Assembly: GCA_000720375.1 (NCBI GenBank)
Contig: JOAA01000003.1
Location: forward strand, 434,001-498,000
DNA: 64,000 nt
Direction: 5' to 3'
DNA from: Rhodococcus rhodnii
GTDB lineage: Bacteria > Actinomycetota > Actinomycetes > Mycobacteriales > Pseudonocardiaceae
Part shown: positions 32,431 to 63,571 of the stretch, piece after piece
Numbering within the stretch: position 1 is the stretch's first letter
Layout of the letters: each line of letters starts with the position of its first letter
Translations under genes and position numbers: made by a program
The notes under the pieces: generated by a model
Told to the model about the DNA's origin: nothing
Database searches by the model: none
Seen by the model: only the letters and a program-made list of their open reading frames with translations

Positions 32431-33464
32431 AGCTTGGTCACCCGGCGGCGCCGGCACAGCCAGATGAACACCGGCGCGCCAAGGAACGCGGTCACGATGC
32501 CCACCTGCAGCTCCGAGGGTTGGTTGATGACACGGCCGAGCACGTCCGATCCGATCAGCAAGATCGGTGCGATCAGGATCGTGTACGGCAGGATCCAGCG
32601 TTGGTCGGGACCGGTGATCAACCGCACGACGTACGGGACAGCCAACCCGATGAACGTGATCGGCCCGACGGCCGCGACCGAAGCGCCGCACAACAACGTC
32701 ACCGCAATGACACCGACAACACGGGTGCGTCCGATGTGGGCGCCGAGCGCGGTCGCGGTCTGTTCGCCGAGCGCCAGCGCGTTGAGCGAACGCACCAACA
32801 GCAACGCCAGCACGATGCCGATCGCGAAGAACGGCAGCAGATCCGTCACCGTGTCCATCTGCCTGCCGCTGAGTGATCCGACGTTCCAGAACCGGAACGA
32901 GTTGAACGTGATGGGATCCATCAGCAGGAACGCGTTGACCAAGGCATACAACACGGCGCTGACCGCGGCACCGGCCATGACCAGACGGTCAGGCGTCGGG
33001 CCGCTGCGCCCGGTCGACCCGAGCAGGTAGACGACGACCGTCGCGGCTCCGGCGCCGAGGAATGCGAACCAGACGTACCCGGACACGCTGGTCACGCCGA
33101 AGACGCCGATTCCGAGGACCACAGCGAACGACCCGCCCGCGTTCACGCCGAGCAGGCCGGGTTCGGCGAGCGGGTTGCGTGACAGCGCCTGCATCAACGC
33201 GCCGGCCAGGCCCAGTGCCGCACCGACCAGCAGGCCGAGGATCGTGCGCGGGATGCGCACGGAGTGGATGATCACCGCGTCCCGTGAGCCGTCGTTGTGC
33301 CAGAGCACGTTCCAGGTGGACGAGAACGGGATGTCCTTCGAACCGAACCAGATGCTCAGCATGCACACGAGGACGAGCCCGGCGACGGCGCCGATCAGTC
33401 CGACCGTTCGGGACGTCCGCAATGACGACTTTGTCCGGGAAGTGCCTTTCGTGTGGCTTGTCAC
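32427..33464 (-). CDS. Iron-siderophore ABC transporter permease (FecCD family), first gene
   Basis: 345 residues if read from the GTG at 33464. Family motifs: HSVRIPRTILGLLVGAALGLAGALMQALSRNPLAEPGLLGVNAG near 75-118 and the coupling segment NALALGEQTATALGAHIG. The start is uncertain: in-frame GTGs at 33470 and 33485 exist, none with a good ribosome site, and the transcript may be near leaderless. Divergent from the ABC exporter pair with an iron box at 33504-33522 between them, so repression by iron is likely for both. Confidence 0.88.
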   Translation of the reverse strand: MTSHTKGTSRTKSSLRTSRTVGLIGAVAGLVLVCMLSIWFGSKDIPFSSTWNVLWHNDGSRDAVIIHSVRIPRTILGLLVGAALGLAGALMQALSRNPLAEPGLLGVNAGGSFAVVLGIGVFGVTSVSGYVWFAFLGAGAATVVVYLLGSTGRSGPTPDRLVMAGAAVSAVLYALVNAFLLMDPITFNSFRFWNVGSLSGRQMDTVTDLLPFFAIGIVLALLLVRSLNALALGEQTATALGAHIGRTRVVGVIAVTLLCGASVAAVGPITFIGLAVPYVVRLITGPDQRWILPYTILIAPILLIGSDVLGRVINQPSELQVGIVTAFLGAPVFIWLCRRRRVTKL

Positions 33465-33503
33465 GCTCACCACACGCACCACCACATCCGAGACATCGAC
33501 AAT

Positions 33504-33522
33504 TGAGGCTAGGCTAACCGAA
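33504..33522. promoter_or_regulatory. Iron box (IdeR/DmdR-type operator)
   Basis: TGAGGCTAGGCTAACCGAA matches the 19-bp actinobacterial iron box TTAGGTTAGGCTAACCTAA at 16 of 19 positions and keeps the AGGCTAACC core. It lies in the 94-nt divergent gap, 40 nt before the permease start and 37 nt before the ABC transporter start. It would repress uptake and transport genes in both directions when iron is plentiful. Confidence 0.8.
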
Positions 33523-33558
33523 GTTGCCGGGGAATTAAATCACTGAGCGGGAGGCGGC

Positions 33559-35232
33559 GTGACCGCAGGGGGAAGTGTCCTGCGCCGAGCCATCACCGGC
33601 CAACGGCGGGATGTCGCCGTGGCCAGCGTATTGGCCGCTGGGCACCAGGGTGGGGAGGCCTTGGTCCCGGTCGTCATCGGTCTCACCATCGACCAGGCCG
33701 TCTCCGGCGGTTCGGTCGGCGCGTTGCTGCGCTGGCTGGCCGTGCTCGGCGCGGTGTTCGTGGTGCTGTCCTTCAGTTGGCGGTTCAGCACGCGGTGCTC
33801 GGAGCGCGCGGCGCAACGCGCGGCGCACGAGATCAGGACGAAACTCACCAAACGCGTCCTGGATCCCAGAGGTGGCGCGGAAACCAAGCACCTGCCCGGC
33901 GCGCTGGTGAACATCGCGACCAGCGACGCCAAACGGGTCGGAGCGATCAACTCCGTCATCCCGTACGCGCTGGCCGCGCTCGCGGGCCTTCTGGTGAGCG
34001 CGATCGCGTTGCTGAACATGTCGATCTCGCTGGGCCTGCTCGTCCTGCTCGGCACTCCTCCGCTGCTCCTGCTGGGGCATTTGATCGGCCGCCCCCTGGA
34101 ACGGCGCAGCGACGAGGAACAGGAACGCGCCGCGCACGCGTCCGGCATCGCGGCTGACCTGATCGCCGGATTGCGTGTGCTCAAAGGGATCGGTGCGGAG
34201 AAGGCCGCGATCGAACGTTACCGGCGGACCAGCCAGGACTCACTGGGCGCGACGATTCGAGCAGCCCGGACGCGAGCGTGGCACGACGGCGCGCTGCTGT
34301 CGTTGACCGGCATCTTCATCGCGATCGTCGCCTTGGTCGGCGGGAAGCTCGCGCTGTCCGGTGACATCAGCATCGGTGACCTGGTCGCCGCGGTGGCCCT
34401 CTCGCTGTTCCTGCAGGGGCCGTTCGAGCTTTTCTCGTACGCCAACGGACAGTTCGCGCAATCACGGGCGTCGGCGCAGCGCGTGGCCGAGGTGCTCACC
34501 GCGGACCCCGCCGTGACCGGCGGCGACGGGCAGGTGGCCGAGTTTTCCGGCCAGGTCCGGATGTCCGGCGTCCGCCACGGCAGCCTCAAGGACCTGCGGC
34601 TGGACGTGGCGCCCGGCGAACTGGTCGGCGTGGTCGCGACCGACCCGGCCAACGCGACCGACATGCTCGCCTGTCTCGGCAGGGACATCGATCCGGCCGA
34701 AGGCGTGGTCGAACTGGACGGCCACAACCTGTCCACGCTGGACGTCGAGCACACGCGCACGGCGATTCTCGTCGCCGCACACGATGCGGTGTTGTTCGAG
34801 GGAACGCTGTTGGAGAACGTCACCGCGGCGGCACGCGGTCCGGTCGATCGGGCGATGGCCGCTGCTTCAGCGGACGAGGTCGCGTCCACATTGCCCGACG
34901 GCGCTGACAGCGAGATCTCCGAACGCGGCCGGTCCCTGTCCGGTGGACAACGACAACGGGTCGCGTTGGCTCGAGCGCTCGCCGCAGATCCACCTGTCCT
35001 TGTCATCCACGACCCGACGACGGCCGTGGACAGCGTGACCGAGGCCCGTATCGCCAAGGACCTCAAGGCAATCCGCCAGGGCCGTACGACGGTTGCCCTG
35101 ACCACAAGCCCCGCTTTGCTCGCCGAAACGGACCGGGTTGTGCTCGTCCATGACGGTGTCGTCGTCGCAGAGGGAACACATACGGACCTCGTGCGCGGCA
35201 ACGAGGTGTACCGAGGGACGGTGCTGTCGTGA
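33559..35232 (+). CDS. Heterodimeric ABC transporter, subunit 1 (degenerate ATP site)
   Basis: 557 residues: an N-terminal six-helix exporter-type membrane domain (1-300), then an ABC ATPase. The expected Walker A lies in LVGVVATDPANATDM and lacks the GxxGxGK(S/T) motif; Walker B reads VLVIHDPTTAVD, with Pro where the catalytic Glu should be. The signature LSGGQRQRVALARAL is intact. Paired with subunit 2 (GTGA overlap) it supplies the signature of the working site while its own Walker residues lie in the dead site. The IrtAB-like or siderophore-exporter role is inferred from the locus; no siderophore-interacting domain is fused. GGGAGG precedes the GTG. Confidence 0.88.
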   Translation: MTAGGSVLRRAITGQRRDVAVASVLAAGHQGGEALVPVVIGLTIDQAVSGGSVGALLRWLAVLGAVFVVLSFSWRFSTRCSERAAQRAAHEIRTKLTKRVLDPRGGAETKHLPGALVNIATSDAKRVGAINSVIPYALAALAGLLVSAIALLNMSISLGLLVLLGTPPLLLLGHLIGRPLERRSDEEQERAAHASGIAADLIAGLRVLKGIGAEKAAIERYRRTSQDSLGATIRAARTRAWHDGALLSLTGIFIAIVALVGGKLALSGDISIGDLVAAVALSLFLQGPFELFSYANGQFAQSRASAQRVAEVLTADPAVTGGDGQVAEFSGQVRMSGVRHGSLKDLRLDVAPGELVGVVATDPANATDMLACLGRDIDPAEGVVELDGHNLSTLDVEHTRTAILVAAHDAVLFEGTLLENVTAAARGPVDRAMAAASADEVASTLPDGADSEISERGRSLSGGQRQRVALARALAADPPVLVIHDPTTAVDSVTEARIAKDLKAIRQGRTTVALTTSPALLAETDRVVLVHDGVVVAEGTHTDLVRGNEVYRGTVLS

Positions 35233-36929
35233 GCCGGGAATTGCTTCCTATCGCACCGCGGTCCCGTGTCAGGGCGGTCATCCGCGAGCTGTTGAGCGCC
35301 CATAAGGGGCGCGCGGTGGCTGCGTTCGCTGTCATGCTCGGCGCGACCGCGATCGGAACCGCGGTGGCTCCTTTGCTGGGCCACATCGTCGACACGGTCA
35401 AAGCGGGACAGGACGCGCTGCTGGTTCCGGTGATCTGGCTGGTGGTCGTCGCGGTGAGCCAGGGCTTGGCGACCGTGCTCGGCACCGGCATGATCGCGCG
35501 GCTGGGCGAGACCATGCTGGCGACTTTGCGGGAGCGGTTCGTCTCCCGCGCCGTGACGCTGCCGCTGGAACAGGTGGAGAAGGCCGGGTCCGGCGACCTG
35601 ACCTCGCGGGTCAGCAACGACGTCACGGCGGTGGCCGACGTGGTGCGCCAGGCCCTGCCCGAACTGGCCAGGGCGAGCCTGACGATCGTGCTCACGCTCG
35701 CCGGGATGGCCGTACTGGACTGGCGGTTCGCGCTCGCCGCTCTGCTCGCGGCGCCGATCCAGTTCCACACCGTGCGGTGGTATCTCAAGCACGCTCCCCC
35801 CGTGTACGCCGCGCACCGCGAGTCGGTCGGCGCGCAGCAGCAACAACTCCTCGACACGGTCGGTGGCGCGCACACGGTCCGCGCGTTCCGTTTGGCGGAC
35901 GCGCACGTCGCCCGCGTTCAGGAACGCTCGAACGCGGCCGTCGCATTGGCGTTGAAGGGCATCCGGATCGTGACCGGGTTCTTCGGGCGCCTGAACCTGG
36001 CCGAATTCGTCGGCCTGTCCGCGGTGCTGGTCACCGGGTTCGTCCTGGTCGACAACGACGCCGTGACCATCGGTACGGCCAGCGCGGCCGCCATTTACTT
36101 CCACAACCTGTTCACGCCGATCAACATCGCGCTGTCGCTCGTGGACGACGCCCAGGCCGCAGCCGCGAGCCTGGCGCGGATCGTCGGCGTCGCCGACCTG
36201 CCTGCCATACCGCTGCCCGACAAGGAGCCGGTCACCGATTCCTCGGTGAAGGCCGCTGGTCTCGGCCACGCCTACGTCAACGGCCATCCGGTACTCGCGG
36301 ATGTGGACCTCCAAGTCGCGCCCGGCGAACGCGTCGCACTCGTCGGTGCCAGCGGCGCCGGAAAGACGACGCTGGTCAAACTGATCGCGGGCATTCACAA
36401 ACCGTCGACCGGCACGGTCTCGATCGGTGGCGCGGATTTGCGGCCAGGGGCAGTGGCACTGGTCAGCCAGGAGGTGCACGTCTTCGCCGGGACACTGGCC
36501 GAGGATTTGCGCCTGGCCAGACCGGACGCCACCGACGAGGAGCTTCAGGCCGCACTCGACCTGGTCGGCTGGGATGCCGTCGGCCTGGACACGGTGGTCG
36601 GCGACGGCGGCCACCGGCTGACCGTCGCACAGTCCCAGAAACTCGCGTTGGCGCGGTTGGTGCTGGCCGACCCGGCGATCGCGATCCTGGACGAGGCGAC
36701 CGCCGAGGCGGGCAGCGCCGGGGCACGTGAACTGGAAGTGGCCGCCAACGCGGCACTGTCCGGCCGGACCGCGCTGATCGTGGCGCACCGGCTGACTCAG
36801 GCGGCGAGTGCGGACCGCATCGTCGTACTGGACAACGGCCGGGTCGTCGAATCCGGTACGCACAACGAACTCCTGGCCTTGGACGGCCGGTACGCCACGC
36901 TGTGGTCGGCCTGGTCAGGCAGTCGATGA
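35229..36929 (+). CDS. Heterodimeric ABC transporter, subunit 2 (catalytic Walker motifs, degenerate signature)
   Basis: 566 residues, membrane domain plus ATPase. Walker A ALVGASGAGKTTLVKL is intact, as is Walker B IAILDEATAEAG with the catalytic Glu and switch His in IVAHRLTQ. The signature reads LTVAQSQKLALARL instead of LSGGQ. This mirrors subunit 1 exactly and gives one consensus and one degenerate ATP site, as in TM287/288-type and other heterodimeric exporters. Start GTG overlaps subunit 1. Followed 13 nt later by a siderophore-binding lipoprotein. Direction of transport cannot be read from the sequence; iron locus placement suggests siderophore import or export. Confidence 0.9.
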   Translation: MSRELLPIAPRSRVRAVIRELLSAHKGRAVAAFAVMLGATAIGTAVAPLLGHIVDTVKAGQDALLVPVIWLVVVAVSQGLATVLGTGMIARLGETMLATLRERFVSRAVTLPLEQVEKAGSGDLTSRVSNDVTAVADVVRQALPELARASLTIVLTLAGMAVLDWRFALAALLAAPIQFHTVRWYLKHAPPVYAAHRESVGAQQQQLLDTVGGAHTVRAFRLADAHVARVQERSNAAVALALKGIRIVTGFFGRLNLAEFVGLSAVLVTGFVLVDNDAVTIGTASAAAIYFHNLFTPINIALSLVDDAQAAAASLARIVGVADLPAIPLPDKEPVTDSSVKAAGLGHAYVNGHPVLADVDLQVAPGERVALVGASGAGKTTLVKLIAGIHKPSTGTVSIGGADLRPGAVALVSQEVHVFAGTLAEDLRLARPDATDEELQAALDLVGWDAVGLDTVVGDGGHRLTVAQSQKLALARLVLADPAIAILDEATAEAGSAGARELEVAANAALSGRTALIVAHRLTQAASADRIVVLDNGRVVESGTHNELLALDGRYATLWSAWSGSR

Positions 36930-36942
36930 AGGGTTACCAAGA

Positions 36943-37929
36943 ATGATTCGTTATCTGCTGGCCGCGTGCCTGTTAGTGCTGACCGCGTGCGGTTCCGGGT
37001 CGAGCGGCGACAACGCCGCAGCACCGCAGTCCGGGACGAACGCGAGCGCGTTCCCCGTCACCATCGACCACAAGTTCGGCAGCACCACCATCAAGGCCGA
37101 GCCGAAACGGGTCGCGGTGGTCGGCCTGATGGAACAGGACGCGTTGCTGGCATTGGGCATCGTCCCGGTCGCCACGACCCAGTGGATCAAGAGCTTCGAC
37201 GCGGCCATCCCGCCGTGGTCGGCCGGCAAGCTCGGCAGCGCGCCGAAGCCGACCATGCTGGTCGACGATGGCGCCGGTCCGCAGTTCGAGAAGATCGCCG
37301 CGCTGCGCCCTGACGTGATCATCGGCCTGTACGCCGGGCTGACCCAGGAGAACTACGACAAGCTGAGCAAGATCGCGCCGGTGGTCGCGCAGCCCAAGGA
37401 ATACCCGGACTACGGCATCGGGTGGCAGGAACTGACCCGCAAGGTCGGTCAGATCGTGGGCAAGTCCGCCGAGGCGGAGAAGCTGGTGACCGACTCCGAG
37501 GCGCTGATCACCAAGGCACGTAAGGACAACCCGAAGTTCGAGGGCGCCACTGCCGTGGTCGCGACCACGTGGGAGGGCTACTTCGTCTACGGCTCACAGG
37601 ATCCGCGGACGCGGCTGCTGCACTCGCTCGGTTTCAAATCGCCGCCACAGCTGGACGAGGCGATCGGCGGCCAGTTCGGTGCGTCGATCAGCAAGGAACG
37701 GACCGATCTGCTCGACCAGAGCGTGATGATCTGGCTGGCGGGCGATCAGACCAAGGCGATCCTCGACGCCGACCCGCTGTACACCAGCCTCAAGGTGGCC
37801 AAGGAGAAGCGCGACATCCTGATCCAGGAGAGTTCCGAGTACGGCAGCGCGATGTCGTTCATCAGCGTGCTGAGCCTGCCGTTCCTGCTGGAGAAGTACG
37901 TGCCGCAGCTCGCGGCGGCTGTTAAATGA
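36943..37929 (+). CDS. Siderophore-binding lipoprotein (FecB/PBP type III), ABC-linked copy
   Basis: 328 residues. Signal with lipobox LVLTAC (Cys16), then the FecB-like domain: [37 protein letters not shown] and [31 protein letters not shown]. Homologous to the binding protein at 62521-63558. A TTA codon lies at 36973-36975 inside the signal peptide. AAGGG precedes the ATG by 9 nt. The gene follows the heterodimeric transporter and precedes the SDR on the same strand. Ligand is likely the ferric hydroxamate made here, though binding pockets cannot be judged by eye. Confidence 0.88.
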   Translation: MIRYLLAACLLVLTACGSGSSGDNAAAPQSGTNASAFPVTIDHKFGSTTIKAEPKRVAVVGLMEQDALLALGIVPVATTQWIKSFDAAIPPWSAGKLGSAPKPTMLVDDGAGPQFEKIAALRPDVIIGLYAGLTQENYDKLSKIAPVVAQPKEYPDYGIGWQELTRKVGQIVGKSAEAEKLVTDSEALITKARKDNPKFEGATAVVATTWEGYFVYGSQDPRTRLLHSLGFKSPPQLDEAIGGQFGASISKERTDLLDQSVMIWLAGDQTKAILDADPLYTSLKVAKEKRDILIQESSEYGSAMSFISVLSLPFLLEKYVPQLAAAVK

Positions 37930-37933
37930 GGCC

Positions 37934-38671
37934 ATGGCACGTATCGCGCTGGTAACGGGTAGTTCCCGGGGACTGGGCAGTGTGATCGCCCGGCGGCTCG
38001 CCCACGACGGTTTCGACGTCGCGGTGAACGGGCTGCCGGGCGATGAGGATGTGGACAAAGTCGCCGCGGCCATCAACAACGATGGTTTCGCGGCGACGGC
38101 TTTTCCTGCTGACATCACCGATCCGGCACAGGTCGCGTCATTGTCGGCGGCCGTGGGTCCAGTGGATGTGCTGGTGTTCAACGCGACCGGCCCGCAACCG
38201 AACGCGGACCTGCTCGACGTGGGCTGGCAGGAACACTTGGACCAGCTGGACTTCTTCGTCCGCAGCCCGGTTCTGCTGGGCAGACAGCTCGTTCCCGGGA
38301 TGATCGAGCGCGGCTACGGCCGGATCGTGCACATCGACTCCGAGGTCGCGGACCGGCCGCCGACCGGCCGATCCGCTTACGTCACCGCCAAATCAGCCCA
38401 GATCGGGCTGGCGCTCAGCTGGGCGCGGGAACTCGCGCCCCATGGCATCACGGTCAACACCGTCGCACCGGGTTTCGTGCCCGTCGAACGGCATTCCGAC
38501 CTGCCGCCGGAGGTTTTCGCCCGCTACCTGGCGACCGTCCCGGCCGGCCGGATGGGCACGCCCGAGGACATCGCCCACGCCGTGAGTTTCCTGGCCGGTG
38601 AGGCATCCGGGTTCATCACCGGCCAACGACTGGTGGTCGACGGCGGCCGCGGTCTCGGTCACGCCGCCTGA
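37934..38671 (+). CDS. Short-chain dehydrogenase/reductase in the siderophore locus
   Basis: 245 residues, classical SDR: the nucleotide motif TGSSRGLGSVIA (8-19), NATG (near 85), the catalytic Ser in HIDSEVADRP and YVTAK (YxxxK, near 150-154) and the C-terminal signature region GGRGLGHAA. It starts 4 nt after the binding-protein stop, so it shares the iron-controlled transcript. A role in the siderophore pathway is possible (ketoreduction or release of the bound metal) but unknown; no comparable gene is standard for hydroxamate clusters. Confidence 0.85.
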   Translation: MARIALVTGSSRGLGSVIARRLAHDGFDVAVNGLPGDEDVDKVAAAINNDGFAATAFPADITDPAQVASLSAAVGPVDVLVFNATGPQPNADLLDVGWQEHLDQLDFFVRSPVLLGRQLVPGMIERGYGRIVHIDSEVADRPPTGRSAYVTAKSAQIGLALSWARELAPHGITVNTVAPGFVPVERHSDLPPEVFARYLATVPAGRMGTPEDIAHAVSFLAGEASGFITGQRLVVDGGRGLGHAA

Positions 38672-38675
38672 TCGG

Positions 38676-38954
38676 TCACAACCAGCTCACCAGCCCACGC
38701 AGGATCACCGCGGCGGCGAACACCAGCGTGAACGCCAGGTCGAACGACACCGAGCCCATCCGGATCGGCCGGACCACCCGGCGCACCGGGCGGATCACCG
38801 GTTCGGTGATCCGGTAGACCACGCCGCGCGCCTTCGCGGCGGCGCCACCGCCGCCTCCGGCAAGGACACCCGTCCAGTCCAGGACGGCGCGGATCACCAG
38901 CACGATGATGAACAGCGTCAGCACCAGGCTGAGCAAGGCTCCCAAAGCACTCAT
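38676..38954 (-). CDS. YggT family membrane protein
   Basis: 92 residues with two membrane helices (LGALLSLVLTLFIIVLVIRAVL and FDLAFTLVFAAAVILRGLVSWL) and the loop VIRPVRRVVRPIRMG, typical of YggT. The ATG has GAGAGGAG 6 nt upstream; this Shine-Dalgarno is within the 3' arm of the hairpin at 38961-39001. Converges with the SDR gene, 4 nt apart. YggT is usually found with cell-division genes; here it trails the siderophore synthetase and mbtH, possibly on the same transcript. Function unknown. Confidence 0.85.
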   Translation of the reverse strand: MSALGALLSLVLTLFIIVLVIRAVLDWTGVLAGGGGGAAAKARGVVYRITEPVIRPVRRVVRPIRMGSVSFDLAFTLVFAAAVILRGLVSWL

Positions 38955-38960
38955 GGCCAA

Positions 38961-39001
38961 CTCCTCTCACCACCCAGCTTGCGCACCGATGGTGAGAGGA
39001 G
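38961..39001. terminator. Hairpin between mbtH and yggT, arm contains the yggT ribosome site
   Basis: 12-bp perfect stem CTCCTCTCACCA / TGGTGAGAGGAG with a 17-nt loop. On the minus strand the hairpin follows mbtH (stop 39018). Its second arm carries the GAGAGGAG that serves yggT, so the fold could both end NRPS-mbtH transcription and hide the yggT start. Confidence 0.65.
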
Positions 39002-39017
39002 ACTGAGAAGAACCTGT

Positions 39018-39221
39018 CTACTGGGCTTGAATGAGTGAATTGGGGCGCATGTCCGTCCAGTTGCTCTCGACGTAGTCCAGGCACTCCTGGCGGGCCGCCG
39101 GGCCGTGCACGACGTTCCACCCCGCGGGCACGTCGGCGAAGTCCGGCCACAGGCTGTGCTGGCCCTCGTCGTTGACCAGGACCTTGAAGGTGCCGTCTTG
39201 GTCGTCGAACGGGTTGGTCAT
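39018..39221 (-). CDS. MbtH-like protein
   Basis: 67 residues with the full MbtH signature: [39 protein letters not shown] and [10 protein letters not shown]. MbtH proteins bind and activate adenylation domains. The ATG directly follows the NRPS stop (TAG-ATG), its ribosome site AAAGGAGT lying in the last codons of the NRPS gene, so synthesis is coupled. Needed, by family knowledge, for one or more of the six A domains. Confidence 0.96.
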   Translation of the reverse strand: MTNPFDDQDGTFKVLVNDEGQHSLWPDFADVPAGWNVVHGPAARQECLDYVESNWTDMRPNSLIQAQ

Positions 39222-62447
<23,226 letters not shown>

Positions 62448-62471
62448 CGCACTCCTCCAGCGCATGGCCGT

Positions 62472-62506
62472 GACCGTGCCGCCGTCCATCCAGTGGCGGC
62501 ACGGTC
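62472..62506. promoter_or_regulatory. Hairpin between siderophore-binding protein and NRPS
   Basis: 12-bp perfect stem GACCGTGCCGCC / GGCGGCACGGTC with an 11-nt loop, in the 73-nt gap on the minus strand between the lipoprotein stop (62521) and the NRPS ATG (62447). It probably acts as a partial terminator or processing point setting lipoprotein versus synthetase levels. No U tract. Confidence 0.6.
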
Positions 62507-62520
62507 GCGGCGTCTTGCGA

Positions 62521-63558
62521 CTACTGCTTCTTGGCTGCCTGGGACAGCGCGGGAACCATCTGGTCGAGCACCCACGGGATGCTCAGCACCGTCGCGAACG
62601 TCAGCGCGGCCCCCGTCGGCGGGTTGCTGTACGGCAGGTAGATCACCTTGTCGGCCTTGGCGACCGCGAGGTTGGCGAAGACCGGCGTCTGCTTGATCCG
62701 GTCGACGTCCGTCGGCTTGCTCGGCATCATGATCAGCACGTCGGTGTCGAGCAGGTCGAGCCGCTCGTCGCCGAACGTCACCGGCTTGCCCTCCTTGGTC
62801 TGCCCGTCCAGCTTCGGGTCCACCGTGAAACCGAGGCCGGCGATCAGCTGGGTACGCGGGTCGGCCGGGGCGAACGCGCCGTACTGGCCCTGCGCCGGGC
62901 TGTCCCCGACGACGATCTTCTTGCCGGCGAACTCCGGGTGGTCCTTGCGGATCTGCGCGAACTTCGCATCCAGGTCGGACAGCAGCTGCTGGGTCTGTGC
63001 TTGCTTGCCCAGCGCCTTGCCGATCGTGAGGGTCATCTCCCGCCACGGCGTGGAGTAGTCCTCGTACTTGCCGTTCTGCGCGACCGTCGGGGCGATCTTC
63101 GACAGCTTGTCGTACTGCTCCTGGGTGACCTGCGCGTACTGGCCGATGATCAGATCGGGCCGCAGCGCGGCGATCTTCTCGAACTGCACCTCGGCGCCGT
63201 CGCTGATCACCTCGGGACGGGCGTCGCCCCACTTGCTGTCGATCCACGGCCAGTTGGCGAACGGCCGCTCACCGAACCAGTCGGTCGCACCGACCGGCTT
63301 GACGCCAAGCGCGACCATCGCGTCGTGGTCGGTCAGGCCGAGCGCCACCACCCGCTTGGGCTCCGCCTTGATCTCGGTCTTGCCGAACTTGTGCTCGATG
63401 GTGACCGGGAATGCCGCCGTGGCCGCTTGAGCCTGCTGGCCGCTTGCCGGCGCGGTCGCGGCCGGTGTGTTGCTGCTGCCGCACGCGGCGAGCGAAACAG
63501 CCAACGCACCAGCAAGCGCCGTGCCTGCCAGCCTGCGTCCGATGGTCGAGGACAACAT
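62521..63558 (-). CDS. Siderophore-binding lipoprotein (FecB/PBP type III), synthetase-linked copy
   Basis: 345 residues. Signal with lipobox VSLAAC (Cys26), a short Ala/Gln-rich linker, then FecB-type domain: [37 protein letters not shown] and [31 protein letters not shown]. Paralogous to 36943-37929. AAGGG lies 8 nt before the ATG. It sits between the monooxygenase (13-nt gap) and the NRPS on the same strand and so is made with the biosynthetic enzymes. Likely binds the ferric product outside the cell. Confidence 0.9.
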   Translation of the reverse strand: MLSSTIGRRLAGTALAGALAVSLAACGSSNTPAATAPASGQQAQAATAAFPVTIEHKFGKTEIKAEPKRVVALGLTDHDAMVALGVKPVGATDWFGERPFANWPWIDSKWGDARPEVISDGAEVQFEKIAALRPDLIIGQYAQVTQEQYDKLSKIAPTVAQNGKYEDYSTPWREMTLTIGKALGKQAQTQQLLSDLDAKFAQIRKDHPEFAGKKIVVGDSPAQGQYGAFAPADPRTQLIAGLGFTVDPKLDGQTKEGKPVTFGDERLDLLDTDVLIMMPSKPTDVDRIKQTPVFANLAVAKADKVIYLPYSNPPTGAALTFATVLSIPWVLDQMVPALSQAAKKQ

Positions 63559-63571
63559 CAGTAACCCTTCT

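Noticed and set aside
34218..36863. 881-codon minus-strand frame opposite the two ABC transporter genes
   Set aside because: Antisense shadow of intact ABC genes with all family motifs on the plus strand.
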